64,000 nt of DNA from Aphrocallistes beatrix (Eukaryota; Porifera; Hexactinellida; Sceptrulophora; Aphrocallistidae): the NCBI GenBank assembly GCA_963281255.1, contig OY725495.1, forward strand, positions 4,464,001 through 4,528,000, in the 5' to 3' direction. Below, piece after piece: positions 23,178 through 33,673 of this stretch; the stretch's first letter is position 1; each line of letters starts with the position of its first letter. Made by a program: the position numbers and the translations under genes. The notes beneath the pieces are model-generated. The model had not been told where the DNA came from and did not search any database. It worked only from the letters and a program-made list of their open reading frames with translations.

Positions 23178-23497
23178 TTTCCATCTGATTCGATAAAATC
23201 CTATTCCCAATAACTTTAAATGAGATTAATTTAAAGTATTAATGGAAACTGGTCCAAATTTTAAATGGAATAAATTTCAGTAAGTGAAGTAAGCAAAGCA
23301 CCACTTAAATTATGGACAAATATTTATTGGCTATTAGAGTATGTAGTCATATAACGCAGTATTCCAATTTACTTAAATTAACTGGACTGAATATTGTAAT
23401 AAATCACTGATTCTATTCCACAGTTAATTCTCTATTTATAACAGTAAAAATAATTTTAATCGAGGCCTTAATAAATGTCTATGTTTTAGGCTTTTAG

Positions 23498-23561
23498 CAG
23501 CAACAGAACTCTCAATCCAAAGAGCCCTTGATTCTGTTATCTAACATCCTAGCAGAAGCAG
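23498..23561 (+). other. candidate alternative exon 6 of TP3
   Basis: A TTTTAG acceptor and an AG|GTGAG donor bound 64 bases that read in phase 0 as QQQNSQSKEPLILLSNILAE. Homologous segments follow TP4 (30414-30483), TP5 (41686-41743) and TP6 (46365-46434). Their lengths 70, 58 and 70 all leave the same remainder on division by three. Exon 4 ends in phase 0, so splicing 4 to 6 is possible and would skip exon 5. The TP6 copy has a stop in this frame. Confidence 0.35.
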
Positions 23562-23580
23562 GTGAGAAGCAGAATTCACA

Positions 23581-23771
23581 TACACTCGACTCCGCTTAAT
23601 AGGGTCACATCGGTCAGGGTATATTTTGACCCGATTAAGCGGAGAACCCTATTAACCGAAAATATTTTGTATTAGCTTCTATGTGTGAGAGCTATTCCAG
23701 TCCTGCCAAAAGTGACCGATTAAGCGGCTGACCCGATTAAACAGTGACCCTATTAAGCGGAGTCGACTGTA
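23581..23771. mobile_element. MITE family 1 copy
   Basis: The ends are TACACTCGACTCCGCTTAAT (one mismatch to the family end) and TTAAGCGGAGTCGACTGTA. The interior GTATTAGCTTCTATGTGTGA matches the copies at 3310 and 49041. Confidence 0.85.
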
Positions 23772-23814
23772 TATGCATATATTGCGGTTTAGGGGAATGT
23801 TTATCGGATTTTAA

Positions 23815-23911
23815 CTGTAGAATGCCCAGCATTTATATGGCTTCGGTGCCAGAGAAAATGGCTGGGAGATCTCGGGGACACCTGTGTCCCCAGTGGGCAT
23901 TCTACGATTAA
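23815..23911. mobile_element. short inverted-repeat insertion
   Basis: GTAGAATGCCCA at the left and TGGGCATTCTAC at the right are perfect 12-bp inverted repeats around about 70 bp. The homologous region downstream of TP4 (about 30515-30545) lacks this segment, which supports a recent small insertion. Confidence 0.55.
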
Positions 23912-24020
23912 GCCTCTGATTCTTACACTTTGATGAAATAAAATAGATTTAGTGATCATTATAATATATCTTGTAATAATCAAGAACCAGATTCTCCCAC
24001 AAAAGTAAAAATCAGAGGTG

Positions 24021-24583
24021 TACAGGGTGGCTCATAAGTTCTGATACAAGCTTCTTTAGGTATAAAATTTTTTATACTCAAACAATCTTAGTTATTATGG
24101 TCTTTAGAGATTGTAATTAGAATATACTCAATGGTTTTAGAAGACTTTTCGAGTGAAAGACCTGGAACTGTGTTTTGTATGGTGAGTTTTATGGGGGGAA
24201 ATGTGTCCTGGCACGCAGCAAAAATCGAGAATCAAGGTCACAGCTTCTGTAAAAAATGTCTTCATAATCGATGTTCTATGACGATTTAACACCAGATACC
24301 TTTCATTCACCATGGAAATATTTCATAAATTCATTGAATTCATTATCAGAAACGAGAGAAAGTTATTATTTAACGTGTTCAAATTAGGTATAATTTGCAA
24401 AATCACCCAAATGGCACTTTTTTTCACATCACCAAAAATCTGATCCAAATTGCTCTCAATATGTACTGATATAAACATCTTAATATTCTACACACAAAAA
24501 AGACCATAATAACTAAGATTGTCTGAGTATAAGAAATTTTATACCTAATGAAGCTTGTCACATAACTTATGAGCCACCCTGTA
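24021..24583. mobile_element. mariner-like foldback element
   Basis: TACAGGGTGGCTCATAAGTT at the left and AACTTATGAGCCACCCTGTA at the right are perfect inverses. The inverted similarity continues inward for about 100 bp (ACAATCTTAGTTATTATGG against its reverse complement). TA flanks and a CAGGGTG start are typical of Tc1/mariner-type elements. I see no transposase. A partial relative lies at 36135-36408. Confidence 0.85.
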
Positions 24584-24737
24584 AATCTAAACGATAGAGA
24601 TCCTCATACTAAGTTGAGTAAGAGTGGAACTGGTATCGATTTCGTAGACTTGCAGATATGCTTGACATCAGCTATTTAAAGCATTTCATATTGATAAAAC
24701 ATTCTGATTCATTTTGATCAAGTTATGTACTTCTTAG

Positions 24738-24829
24738 ATTCTGAAAAAGACAACGAAGAAATCAATATCATCGATATTATTATTATATATCCTGTATTTA
24801 TTTGTTTAATTCATTTCATGTTTAGATAA
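24738..24829 (+). other. candidate terminal exon 7 of TP3 with hydrophobic tail
   Basis: After a TTCTTAG acceptor, phase 1 gives DSEKDNEEIN followed by a hydrophobic stretch (IIDIIIIYPVFICLIHF) and a stop. Spliced from exon 6 this would give TP3 a C-terminal membrane segment, as TP10 has. Homologous sites downstream of TP4, TP5 and TP6 stop earlier, so the tail may be chance. Confidence 0.25.
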
Positions 24830-25084
24830 TTAATAGCAGAATTGCTATTAGAATATTTGAGAAAGTTATTCTATTCGTTATACTTGTATTAGTAAAAGGA
24901 TTCTTATTCCAACTTGACTTGAGTATTTCTACGAGTATAAAGTATCTAGTATAAGCAGTTTAAGCGTATGTAGCATGTCCTTCCAAGATGGTATGACCAT
25001 CCCTATACCAGACAATACTGGATATAAAAGTGTGTTGGTCATGTCTGTGATTGATATAAGCATCTAGTAGCCACCCAGGCTTTA

Positions 25085-25230
25085 TAACTTAATCAGTCCT
25101 GGCAATGTCAGTGAATATAATACTTATGGGTATATACACAAATACAAGTAATAATGAAATATAATCTTTTCTTCCTATAGATTGCATAGGTAAAATAAAT
25201 CGATATATACATGTAGCTACAATAGATATG
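25085..25230 (+). promoter_or_regulatory. conserved upstream block of TP4 (shared promoter candidate)
   Basis: A block with ATGTCAGTGAATATAATAC, GGGTATATACACAAA (TATA-like) and CTTCCTATAGATTGCATAGG recurs upstream of other copies: 31090-31175 (before the relic), about 33540-33640 (TP5), 42605-42690 (TP6) and 47315-47400 (TP7). It lies 20-170 bp before each start codon. It may be promoter plus 5' untranslated region; the TATAG could also be an acceptor of a leader exon. Confidence 0.4.
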
Positions 25231-25247
25231 ATTTGTACTATCTTGAT

Positions 25248-28200
25248 ATGGCTAGTGCGAAGACATACAATGAAGTTGATTGTAAGCAGCAGCTCCTATA
25301 TATCGAAATAGAGAAAGGTGAATATGGAGGTTATAGACAGGATTTATTAGCAAATAGTTTGAGTGAAGTGGAAATAGATTTTTACATCTGCACTAAGTGT
25401 AATGGACTATTGAGAAACGCCTGTATGGTTGGAATTGATCAGAGTCTAGCCTGTGAGACATGCGTGGTAGAAGGAGAAGCATTTCAGCCAATGGTTAAAT
25501 CAAGAAAGAAAATTCCTGAGTTAGGTGCAAAATGTCCGTTGTCGAGTAGAAAATGTGTGTGGAAGGGAATTATTGGTGAAGTTGAAGCACACTTAGATGA
25601 ATGCACTGAATTAGTTGTCAATTGTTTTAATAAATGCAGCGTTATTCTAAAGAGATCTGAACTGATGAATCATTGTGGAAACGAATGTCTAAATCGAAAG
25701 GTTAACTGTATGCATTGCAAGATCATATTCCAATACAAAGAAATAGACAATCATCTCACTACTTGTCCTGAGTTACCGTTACTCTGTATTAATGAGTGTA
25801 TGGAGACCTTTCTTCGCAAAGAAATGAACTCACACATTGAAAAGGATTGTCCCAACACGATAGTGAATTGTATGAATGGATGCGGATTGACAATGAAGCG
25901 AAGAAAAGTTTCAATTCACTGTGGAAACGAATGTCAGCATCGAAGAGTTAACTGTATGCATTGCAAGGTTGTAATGTTATACAAAGGAATAGACAATCAT
26001 TTCACTACTTGTCCTGAGTTACCGATACTCTGTCCTAACGAATGTATGGAAACTCTTCCTCGCAAAGAAATGAACTCACATATTGAAAAGGATTGTCCTA
26101 ACACGATCGTATCTTGTCCGAATAGTTGTGAAGTGATAATGAAACGAGTTAAACTTTTAACTCACTGTGAAAACGAATGTCTGCATCGAATTGTTAACTG
26201 TGAATATTGTGGGGCTACACTGTTACAAAAAGAATTAGAAAATCACTACAAATCCTGTCTAGAATTCCCATTATTCTGTCCTAACAAATGTCAAAGAAGT
26301 CTAAAGCGCAAAGAATTAGAGTCACACATCGAAGAAGAATGTCCTAATACATTCGTAGCATGTCCATATAAGGAAATGGGATGTGATGTATTAACCAAAC
26401 GATGCGAAATAAAGCAACATGAGAAACTTTTCGAATCCAATCACCTCGAAATAACTGTAATATATTATTCAGACAAAGTTAAAAGTATGGAGACTCTTTT
26501 CAAAGATAAAGACATGGAACTTGAGAATATGGAGACACTATTTAAAGGTAAGGAAAGGGAACTTAACAGTATGGAGACTCATTTCAAAGATAAGGAAAGG
26601 GAACTTGAGAATATGGAGACACTATTCAATGATAAGGGAAGGGAACTTGAGAATATGGAGACTCTATCCAAAGATAAGGACATGGAAATTGATATTTTAA
26701 CTAGCACGGTTAAAACTGTGGAGGCTCAAATGAGCGAAGAAGAAAGAATTAACGAACGATTAACTGAAGAAGTTATGACTTTAAAGAATTGGCTTCTAAC
26801 TGAGATAAAATCTAAGCTAATATATAAGAATTCCAGATTCAATGAAAAGCCTGAGATGTTTTCAAAGAGGAAACAATTCTTAGAGGTAAGACTTTGCTAA
26901 AATATAATAACTACCCTAAAAAATAATATCTTCAAAATAATTGCTTCCTCAAAAAGGAATAATGTGGTAAAATTAATCCAAACTTTTCAGGAGGAGAAGA
27001 GGTAGATAATCTGTATACTAGAGAAATGCTACTATCTTTTTAATGTGTAACACTTATTATTGGAGATACGCGTGCCTTATGTCCAGGGGTGTAGTGCAGA
27101 GGAACAGCGTTCCCTCACATATTTCCAAAGAGTGAGCGTGTTTAACATTTTCCTTGGCGGATCGGTACAGTTGCCTTATTCTTTCGCAATATTATGTACG
27201 AGCGGCGATCGCAAAACCTTTGTGACATTTATAGATATGTTCATGTCCTACTGACGTTTTGGTGTAAAATACATTTTACAGGCACTCCCCACTTTAATTT
27301 TGAGTACTATACCACTGCTTGTGAGGAGTGAAAGGAATGTAACGTTCGTTTTTCGTAAGTTTGTCTGCTTATTCCTGGAAAATTAGATCGAATTGCCTTA
27401 AATTCGAATCATATTTCTTTATATGTTGGAGATTTGCATCTAGGGGCAAATTTCTTAAATATTTACTCTTTTTCACAGGAGGAGTATTAGTTAATCAAAA
27501 TAATTTACAATACAGCTTCCTTTGTAAAATTGATTGATAGAAATTAAATCTAATGACCAATAGAAATTGGACCTAAACAAGCTATAGTCACTCTCTGAAC
27601 TTTTTATTGATTATAAATTCAATTCTACGAGTATTTCTTCATTTTTAACTTTTTCATTTTTCATTTTTATTTATTATTTAATTAGCACGAAGTTTTACCA
27701 GATAAAAGAAATGAGCATATGATAATTGGATTCTTACATAGATATGGTAAGTATTACATTTTCTTAGAATACCATTGAAATGAGTACATTAAAAATGTCG
27801 GTCGACAGACCGATAGTGCAACTCCATTAAAGGCATTATTCCTATTGCTCAATAAAGTTAAAGCCAACTGTAATATTAAATCCCCTTAATTTCAGCACAA
27901 ACAAACAAACAAAAAACAAAAAAACCATTGCGTTTTAATATATAAGATAGTACACAACACATACCTTGATTGTTGTTAAGGTTACTCGAAGTTGTTTGAG
28001 TTGTTCAAATATAATAATATTGTGAATTTTGTAGATTCAAATTAACATCACATTCTTGGATTAGTTAGCTATATAATTAAGCAAATTCCATTTATCATGA
28101 ACTAAATTTACTTCTCCAGTTCTGAATTCATGATTAACCATGGATAAATGACATTTTTGAATGGATAGTTAGAAAAGCAATCGACCGTTATTGAATATCC

Positions 28201-29310
28201 CCAGGCACTTGCAGCGATACTCTGCGGATGCACATTGTCCGCAAGCCACGAAGCGTGCTTGTTTTATATAAAATATTATTTTTTTGCATGAATTTCCTAG
28301 TTGGAGGCTTGTTAACGAAGGTATGGAAGAGAAATCTTGTAGCATTGGCAGATGGTGCAGTATACATCTATAATACAGTTCGGGATTATGGTAGAAGACC
28401 TGCATTAACTCTTTGGATGAGTGAATGTTACAGCGTGTGCACATATCAAAATGATAGATATCTTAATAAACCTGCAGATCCTCCATACAGTTCTGCAGAA
28501 AACGGATTTGTATTAAGAGTTGGCGGGAAAATAAACTTTTTTGTAGCAGAAACAATGGAAGAGGCGATGTAAATGTTTTAATGTTACTGTAATATACCTA
28601 TAGATTACAATAGCGATTAAAATTATCTGCACACATGAATGGTGTGTAGTATTCCCAAGAAGAATGACACACTTCTGAATATTTCACTTTGTCCATGACA
28701 TATTTCATAATAATAGAAGCTCTAATAAATATTACTTAGAAATACTAAATGATAATATTTTATAGAAAATTAAATTATTAACACATAAATTGAGTGATTT
28801 ATGATATAAAAAATTTAGATGTATGGAACTGTGTTCAAACCGTCTTTGGTATTGCTGACTTATGATAAATAACCAGTTCAGTTCATGGCACTCCATTGTA
28901 CTTCAGTTCTATAAAAAGTATATTCATGATCATATGGCACATGGTGATATATGCTGCCAGGTTGTAAATACTGCGAAATTCAGTACTTAGATTACATCTT
29001 TTTTTCGAACTAAGCACAATCAACTAAGCGAGTTTATGAAGAAATGTTTTATTTAGAGACTGGTTGATGCTACTGGGAGAGAGCATCGAAAAGGTTTGTA
29101 TTACATCGTCATATTTTATGAATCCAATTTTATATTTTATCAATAAATTTTAATTATTATATTATTTATTATGTTTAGCATTATAAAGAAAGGCCCGCCA
29201 AAAGAGCCAGTGCGGAACAAAAACCTAGTGAATCAAGTTCGTTACTGACTGATTTGTATCGTATTCCCAATACCTTAAATAGGATTAATTTTAAGTATAA
29301 ATGGAAATAA
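25248..29310 (+). CDS. TP4: TRAF-type zinc-finger/PH protein with eleven fingers and repeat coil
   Basis: Exons are 25248-26885, 27686-27746, 28301-28568, 29057-29093 and 29179-29310 (phases 0, 1, 2, 0), giving 711 residues. The start is the ATG in GATATGGCTAG; the open frame extends 15 bases upstream without an ATG. The half-RING spans residues 48-72 (CTKCNGLLRNAC, LACETC). Eleven TRAF-type fingers run from residue 96 (KCPLSSRKCVWKG) to about 400 (ACPYKEMGCDV). The coil from residue 414 has five tandem 14-residue repeats. The PH domain runs from MIIGFLHRY (exon 2) through WKRNLVALADGAVYIYN and NGFVLRVGGKINFFVAET to DWLMLLGESIEK (exon 4). The last exon encodes HYKERPAKRASAEQKPSESS plus 23 residues; an internal GT could end it earlier and join the downstream segment at 30414. 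Confidence 0.86.
26487..26696 (+). repeat. five 42-bp tandem repeats in the TP4 coil
   Basis: The protein repeat is METLFKDKDMELEN with small variations, repeated five times without frame change from residue 414. Fourteen residues equal two heptads, so repeat number changes coil length without breaking its register. Confidence 0.9.
27055..27320. repeat. interspersed repeat R4 in TP4 intron 1
   Basis: About 265 bp containing GCAATATTATGTACGAGCGG, TTTATAGATATGTTCATGTC and CACTCCCCACTTTAATTTTG appears inverted at 55320-55630. No coding potential is convincing. Confidence 0.7.
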
Positions 29311-29638
29311 GCTTTAGTTTAGTGACCCAATTTTTAAATGGAATAAATTTCATTCTATTTTGAAATAAGCAAAGTATCACTTAAAGTATGAACATACATT
29401 TTATTGGCTATCAGGACAGTAGCTGTTCCAGAGATTTTAATTAGGAAAGCAAACTTAAATTCGACTGTCTTAGAATAAGAAGACCAGTGTTAACGTCGGG
29501 GCGTAGTCAGGATTTTGGACCGTGGGGTCATAAGCAAGCGAAGCGAGCAAATGTGGGGACTTGACCCCCAGAACTTTTCAAATCTTAGATGCTGAAATAT
29601 CGATCTACAGCCTTACAGCCTTAATATCTACAAGCGCG

Positions 29639-30406
29639 CTTCGCTTGCTTGCGCTGCGCGGCTTGCGGACACTGTGTCCGCAGAGTCGCCCTGCGGGCGC
29701 CTGGAGTTACTCAATCTAAACTATCTTTGGATTTTTTTCCTTTATATATATATATTGTTAACAAAGGTCAACGAAAAATTTTTCATATGGATCCGAAAAT
29801 ATGATATTCGAAATCTACACCCCTGAAAACCCCATGTCAACCGTTGGAAGCTAGTTTCTAGCCTATTTTTGCAAGTTGTTTACTTTATGTATCTATTGTA
29901 AACAAAAGTAAACAAATAATTTATCATATCGATCTGAGAATATGATATTCGAAATCTACACCCCTAAAAACCCCATGTCAACCGTTGGAAGCTAATTTCT
30001 AGCATAATTTTCAAAATTCGTCAAATCGTGTGAAAATATGTATATAAAGGTGTGAAAATATACAAATAACCTTTTTAACTGCCATACACTATAATATATA
30101 ATTGAGACATTCACATAAGTTATTGCTTTGAAGTATTAATTACAATTACAGCCTACAATATTGTCGTATAATGATTTCTATTGTGAGAGTGAAGCCGTAC
30201 ATAGTATTGTATAGAAAAGGTGTGAAAAATTGTTTTCCATTTTTTTTTGCAGAGGTGTGAAAATTTCGCTTAGATCTTAGAACTTAATCGTAGATTCATC
30301 ATTTGACACCTACATGCCAATTTTCGTATCTCTACGACTTGCCAATTCTTCAATCAATTCGAACAAACAAACAAACAAAAAATCCTAGCATTTTAATATA
30401 TAAGAT
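29639..30406. mobile_element. GC-headed repeat R5, long copy
   Basis: The head is TACAAGCGCGCTTCGCTTGC followed by small GC hairpins (GCGGACACTGTGTCCGC and GAGTCGCCCTGCGGGCGCC). The tail is CTAGCATTTTAATATATAAG, after an ACAAACAAACAAAC run. Inside, a segment of about 135 bp is tandemly duplicated (about 29755-29885 and 29890-30020: GATATTCGAAATCTACACCC). Other copies are at 40267-41021 and 46053-46315, with ends at 27890, 31176 and 33200. The class is unclear. Confidence 0.7.
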
Positions 30407-30413
30407 GTTTTAG

Positions 30414-31175
30414 CAGAAACAGAGCTCCCAACCCAAAATGACCCACTTCTTAAATCTGATATCTAATATCCTAGCTGAAACAGGTGAGAAACAGAATTCA
30501 AATCTATAAATATATTGCGGTTTTGGGTAAAGTTGATCGAATTTCAAGCCTCACGAAATAAAATAAATAGAGTGAACATTTGAATATTGTAATAATCAAG
30601 AACCATATAGTTTCACAAAAGTAAAATCAGAGATGTAAATCTAAACGATAGAGATCGTCATACCAAGTTGAATGGAGTGTAACTGGTACAAATTTCACAG
30701 GCTTGCAGATATGTTTGACGTAATCTATTTAATTAAAGCATTCACTCTGATAAATCATTTTGAGCTGTTTTTATTTACTTCTTAGATTTTGAAAAAGACT
30801 GAAGAATCAATATCATCGTAATATTATTATATTTCCTGTATTTATCTGTTTAATCTCTTTCATGTTTAGATAATTAATATACAGAATTGCTATTATAATA
30901 TTTGATATCAAGTTTTTATTTTCTACTTGTTTATATTGCTAGAGATTTTTTTGTTCAACTTATTCTCAGTATTATATATTATACTAGTATACTTGGTACT
31001 GTCCTCTTATATCGAACAATACTGGACATGATGGCTATTGCTGTCTGGTATAAGCATTAGTATCCATCCATGCTCTATAACAGTCCTAGCTATGTCAGTG
31101 ATTGCAATACATACTTATGGGTATATACACAAATACAAGTAATAATGAAATCTAATATCTTCTTCCTATAGATTG
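30414..31175. other. spacer between TP4 and its truncated neighbour
   Basis: It holds the TP4 equivalent of exon 6 (30414-30483, QKQSSQPKMTHFLNLISNIL), an exon 7-like site at about 30787, and then a copy of the cluster upstream block ending at 31175, where an R5 head interrupts it. No intact gene is present. Confidence 0.4.
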
Positions 31176-31492
31176 TACAAGCGCGCTTGCGCTGCGCGGT
31201 TGGCGGACACTATGTGTCCGCCGGAGGCACCCTCCGGGCATCTCTAAATTCGTCTGGCCTACTGTTATAATCGAAATCGCACGTAAAATCACCAAATTTG
31301 TCAATTTTTGATGAGTAATGATGACGTCATAATACAGTGATGAGTCATCATTTTTTGATGATAGTTATACTATATTTGGATAATATTAATATATACACAT
31401 TTTATCAAAGTTTAGCCTTCTATCACTTTAAATGGCTGAGTTATGGTCGAAAAACTGAAATTTCTAATTATAAAAAAGGTGACAATGACGTC
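31176..31492. mobile_element. R5 head fragment replacing the start of a TP copy
   Basis: TACAAGCGCGCTTGCGCTGC and GTGTCCGCCGGAGGCACC mark an R5 head. It is joined on the left to TP upstream sequence and on the right to TP exon 1 sequence. The intervening promoter end and start codon region found in intact copies is missing. Confidence 0.6.
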
Positions 31493-31493
31493 T

Positions 31494-31553
31494 AATTGAA
31501 TATGGAGGTTATAGACAAGATTTATTAGCGAATAGTTTGAGTGAAGTCGATGT
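31494..31553 (+). pseudogene. relic of TP exon 1
   Basis: Sixty bases (starting AATATGGAGGTTATAGACAA) match codons 26-45 of TP exon 1, the YGGYRQDLLANSLSEV segment. They have no start codon and no following zinc-finger sequence. After GTCG the sequence changes to an AT-repeat region that resembles 51090-51300. Confidence 0.85.
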
Positions 31554-32417
31554 ATGTTTATCTATTTATCTATATATATATATATATATAATATGCATAT
31601 ATACATATATGTTTATCTATAGTAACTATTTCATTTGATGTTATGTAGCTAGGGCTCAGGTTATCAAGGTTATACCATTTGAAACCTGAATTCTAAATTG
31701 TTTAGTTTTGAATTTTTTATGCATTTATCTTATTTAACACTCTCAAAAGACTAATGAAAAATCTTCTCAAGAGGTTAGGGTGAGTGTATGAGTTTTAAAT
31801 TTGAGTTGTGTATGCACAATTACTAATATACTAGAACCTATTAATATAAACATCAGCAGGAAATGTTCGAAACTATTCAGTATTTTCCAGAATTCGTAAT
31901 AAGCGGATCTTCTGGTATGGTAACCCATTATGTACTTGTACTTTTAAGCTTCACCAACTCAAGATTATAGAAATACAGTCCTACTTATGAACAGTGGGGT
32001 TTTTCTTCGTCAACAATTATTTATTAGCCACGCCTTTTCAGTTTGATTGCTTCACATAAATCTCTAAATATCTAGTAACTTTTCAAATTTCAGGTAACCA
32101 ATCAACCAAGAGTATCCTCTTGTTATCCCAAAAACCGAGGCTATTCTTTTTCCTGCTGAATTGGATAGCCCTGGGTCTAACGAGGGTTGGTTGGTTCCTT
32201 TCCCATTAGGTGGTCCGCAAAGTGGTTTCAGATTCGTGAACCCACGTCTCATCACCAGTAACTAAAGTTTAATTACTGGTGATGAGACTTTAGTAAATGC
32301 CATCACACGTAGTAAATGCCATCACACGATTTAGTTAGATTACAAGTTGAGATGCTGAATGCATTCCATTTGTATCTATAGTATCAGGCGAACATACAAG
32401 TATAATATTTTCCGTAA
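31554..32417. other. non-coding stretch before the FKBP exon
   Basis: It starts with a (TA)n tract at about 31570-31592. The part to about 31800 resembles 51090-51300 (TTTATCTA, AGGGCTCAG, AAGGTTATA, CCATTTG). At 32266-32292 there is a short inverted repeat around AGTAACTAAAGTTTAATTACT, and ACGTAGTAAATGCCATCACA is repeated. I see no exon with an ATG that clearly joins the FKBP frame. Confidence 0.4.
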
Positions 32418-32480
32418 AATTATTTTATTCTGGGTAAATTTCAATTGATCTACCTTCTCGTTGCTAGACAGCAGGTTACT

Positions 32481-32807
32481 GTGGGCGTAGATGTGGAGCA
32501 CACCAAGAAAGGAGATGGCAAAACTTTCTCCAAGAAAGGCCAGACCTTGGAAATACACTACACCGGAACCCTGATTGACGGGAAGAAGTTCGATTCTTCA
32601 CGCGATAGAGGGAAGCCCTTCATAACCAAGATTGGAGTGGGGCACGTGATTAAAGGATGGGAAGTAGGGATTCCCCAAATATCTGTAGGTGGCAAAGCTA
32701 TCCTTACTATCAATCCGGAATACGGTTATGGGGCTAGTGGATTGCCGGGAACGATTCCACCAAACGCCACAATGATATTCGACGTGGAGCTGATCGCTAT
32801 CAAATAG
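32481..32807 (+). CDS. FKBP12-type peptidyl-prolyl isomerase exon, start codon missing
   Basis: The frame encodes a full-length FKBP12-like domain of 108 residues: [72 protein letters not shown] and [13 protein letters not shown]12 catalyses proline isomerisation, binds FK506/rapamycin and regulates calcium channels and TGF-beta type I receptors. Most active-site residues are recognisable, namely the Tyr of HYTG, the FDSS Asp, the VIKGW Trp and the Tyr of GYGA; the usual third Phe (KPFKF) reads KPFIT. The codon expected to be the initiator ATG is GTG, and no in-frame ATG precedes it before the stop at 32415. TCTCGTTGCTAGACAGCAG just upstream could be an acceptor, so an upstream exon may supply the start; otherwise this is a dead or non-initiating copy. 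It has no internal intron, unlike vertebrate genes. Confidence 0.8.
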   Translation: MGVDVEHTKKGDGKTFSKKGQTLEIHYTGTLIDGKKFDSSRDRGKPFITKIGVGHVIKGWEVGIPQISVGGKAILTINPEYGYGASGLPGTIPPNATMIFDVELIAIK

Positions 32808-33083
32808 AGCCACCATCTGTTAGACTGTGTGGGATAATCCTATATTTAGACTCGAATGTGTTCTAATTTTAGAGTAGTTGTGATTTATAATATCAACTCT
32901 ATCAATGTTTCAACACACATATTTTCCAGGACGATCGAGACAATGAACGTCTGGATATTCCTAACTGCCCCCTTGAAAATATATAAGGCTCCTTCATGGC
33001 TTATGTTGCCTTTCTTAATCCTTCCACCAGTATTTGAGGGGTTGATTTACTTGTATATATGTTCTTTGGATGCAATTGTAATT

Positions 33084-33195
33084 TTTCTATTTATAGTAGT
33101 AACCTCAAACTTATATGGCTTCCCCATTGAAAATGGTTTAAACCGGAAATGGCGCAACCAATTCCTATGGCAATGTTATCTACCTTTTAATTACT
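33084..33195. repeat. repeat R1 copy
   Basis: It begins TTTTTCTATTTATAGTAGTA and includes ATATGGCTTCCCCATTGAAA and AAACCGGAAATGGCGCAACC, like the copies at 5425, 22527 and 61597. It directly adjoins an inverted R5 end. Confidence 0.7.
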
Positions 33196-33199
33196 CATT

Positions 33200-33281
33200 G
33201 TGAGCCCAGGCACCCGAAGAGTGCTGGCGGACACAAAGTGTCCGCCAGCCGCGCAGCACAAGCAAGAGAAGCGCGCTTGTA
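33200..33281 (-). mobile_element. inverted R5 head
   Basis: The reverse complement begins TACAAGCGCGCTTCTCTTGC and includes the hairpin GGCGGACACTTTGTGTCCGCC. It is opposite in orientation to the R5 head at 31176, so the FKBP exon and the TP relic lie between inverted R5 ends about 2.1 kb apart. Confidence 0.65.
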
Positions 33282-33673
33282 CTACTAAATAAGCTAAGAA
33301 CTGACACGAATGTAACAAGATTGTCTAGAGTCAAATTGTGCCTCAAAGATTTAAATAGGGAGTGGAGTAGGGAGTTCTATGCTAGTATAGTCGGCGAACT
33401 AGGTATGGCGTGAAAATGAGTGTATATACATATGTAATAACCACAAAAAAACTCACTTTTAAAGTGCGAAATTCAGAATCTGCATATTGACATTATTGAC
33501 ATAAGCATCTAGTACCCAGGTTTATAACTCAATCAGTTCTAGCTACGTATGCTGGGAATATGATACTTATGGATACACAAAGAACAGTGAAATATAAGAT
33601 CTTCTTCCTATAGATTGTATAGGTAAATATATCTATATAATCTACAGTTAGATACGATTTGTAGTATTTTGAT

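Noticed and set aside
32445-32480. TTG-initiated N-terminal extension of FKBP12
   Set aside because: A TTG start is not credible in animal nuclear genes; the segment reads like a pyrimidine-rich splice acceptor.
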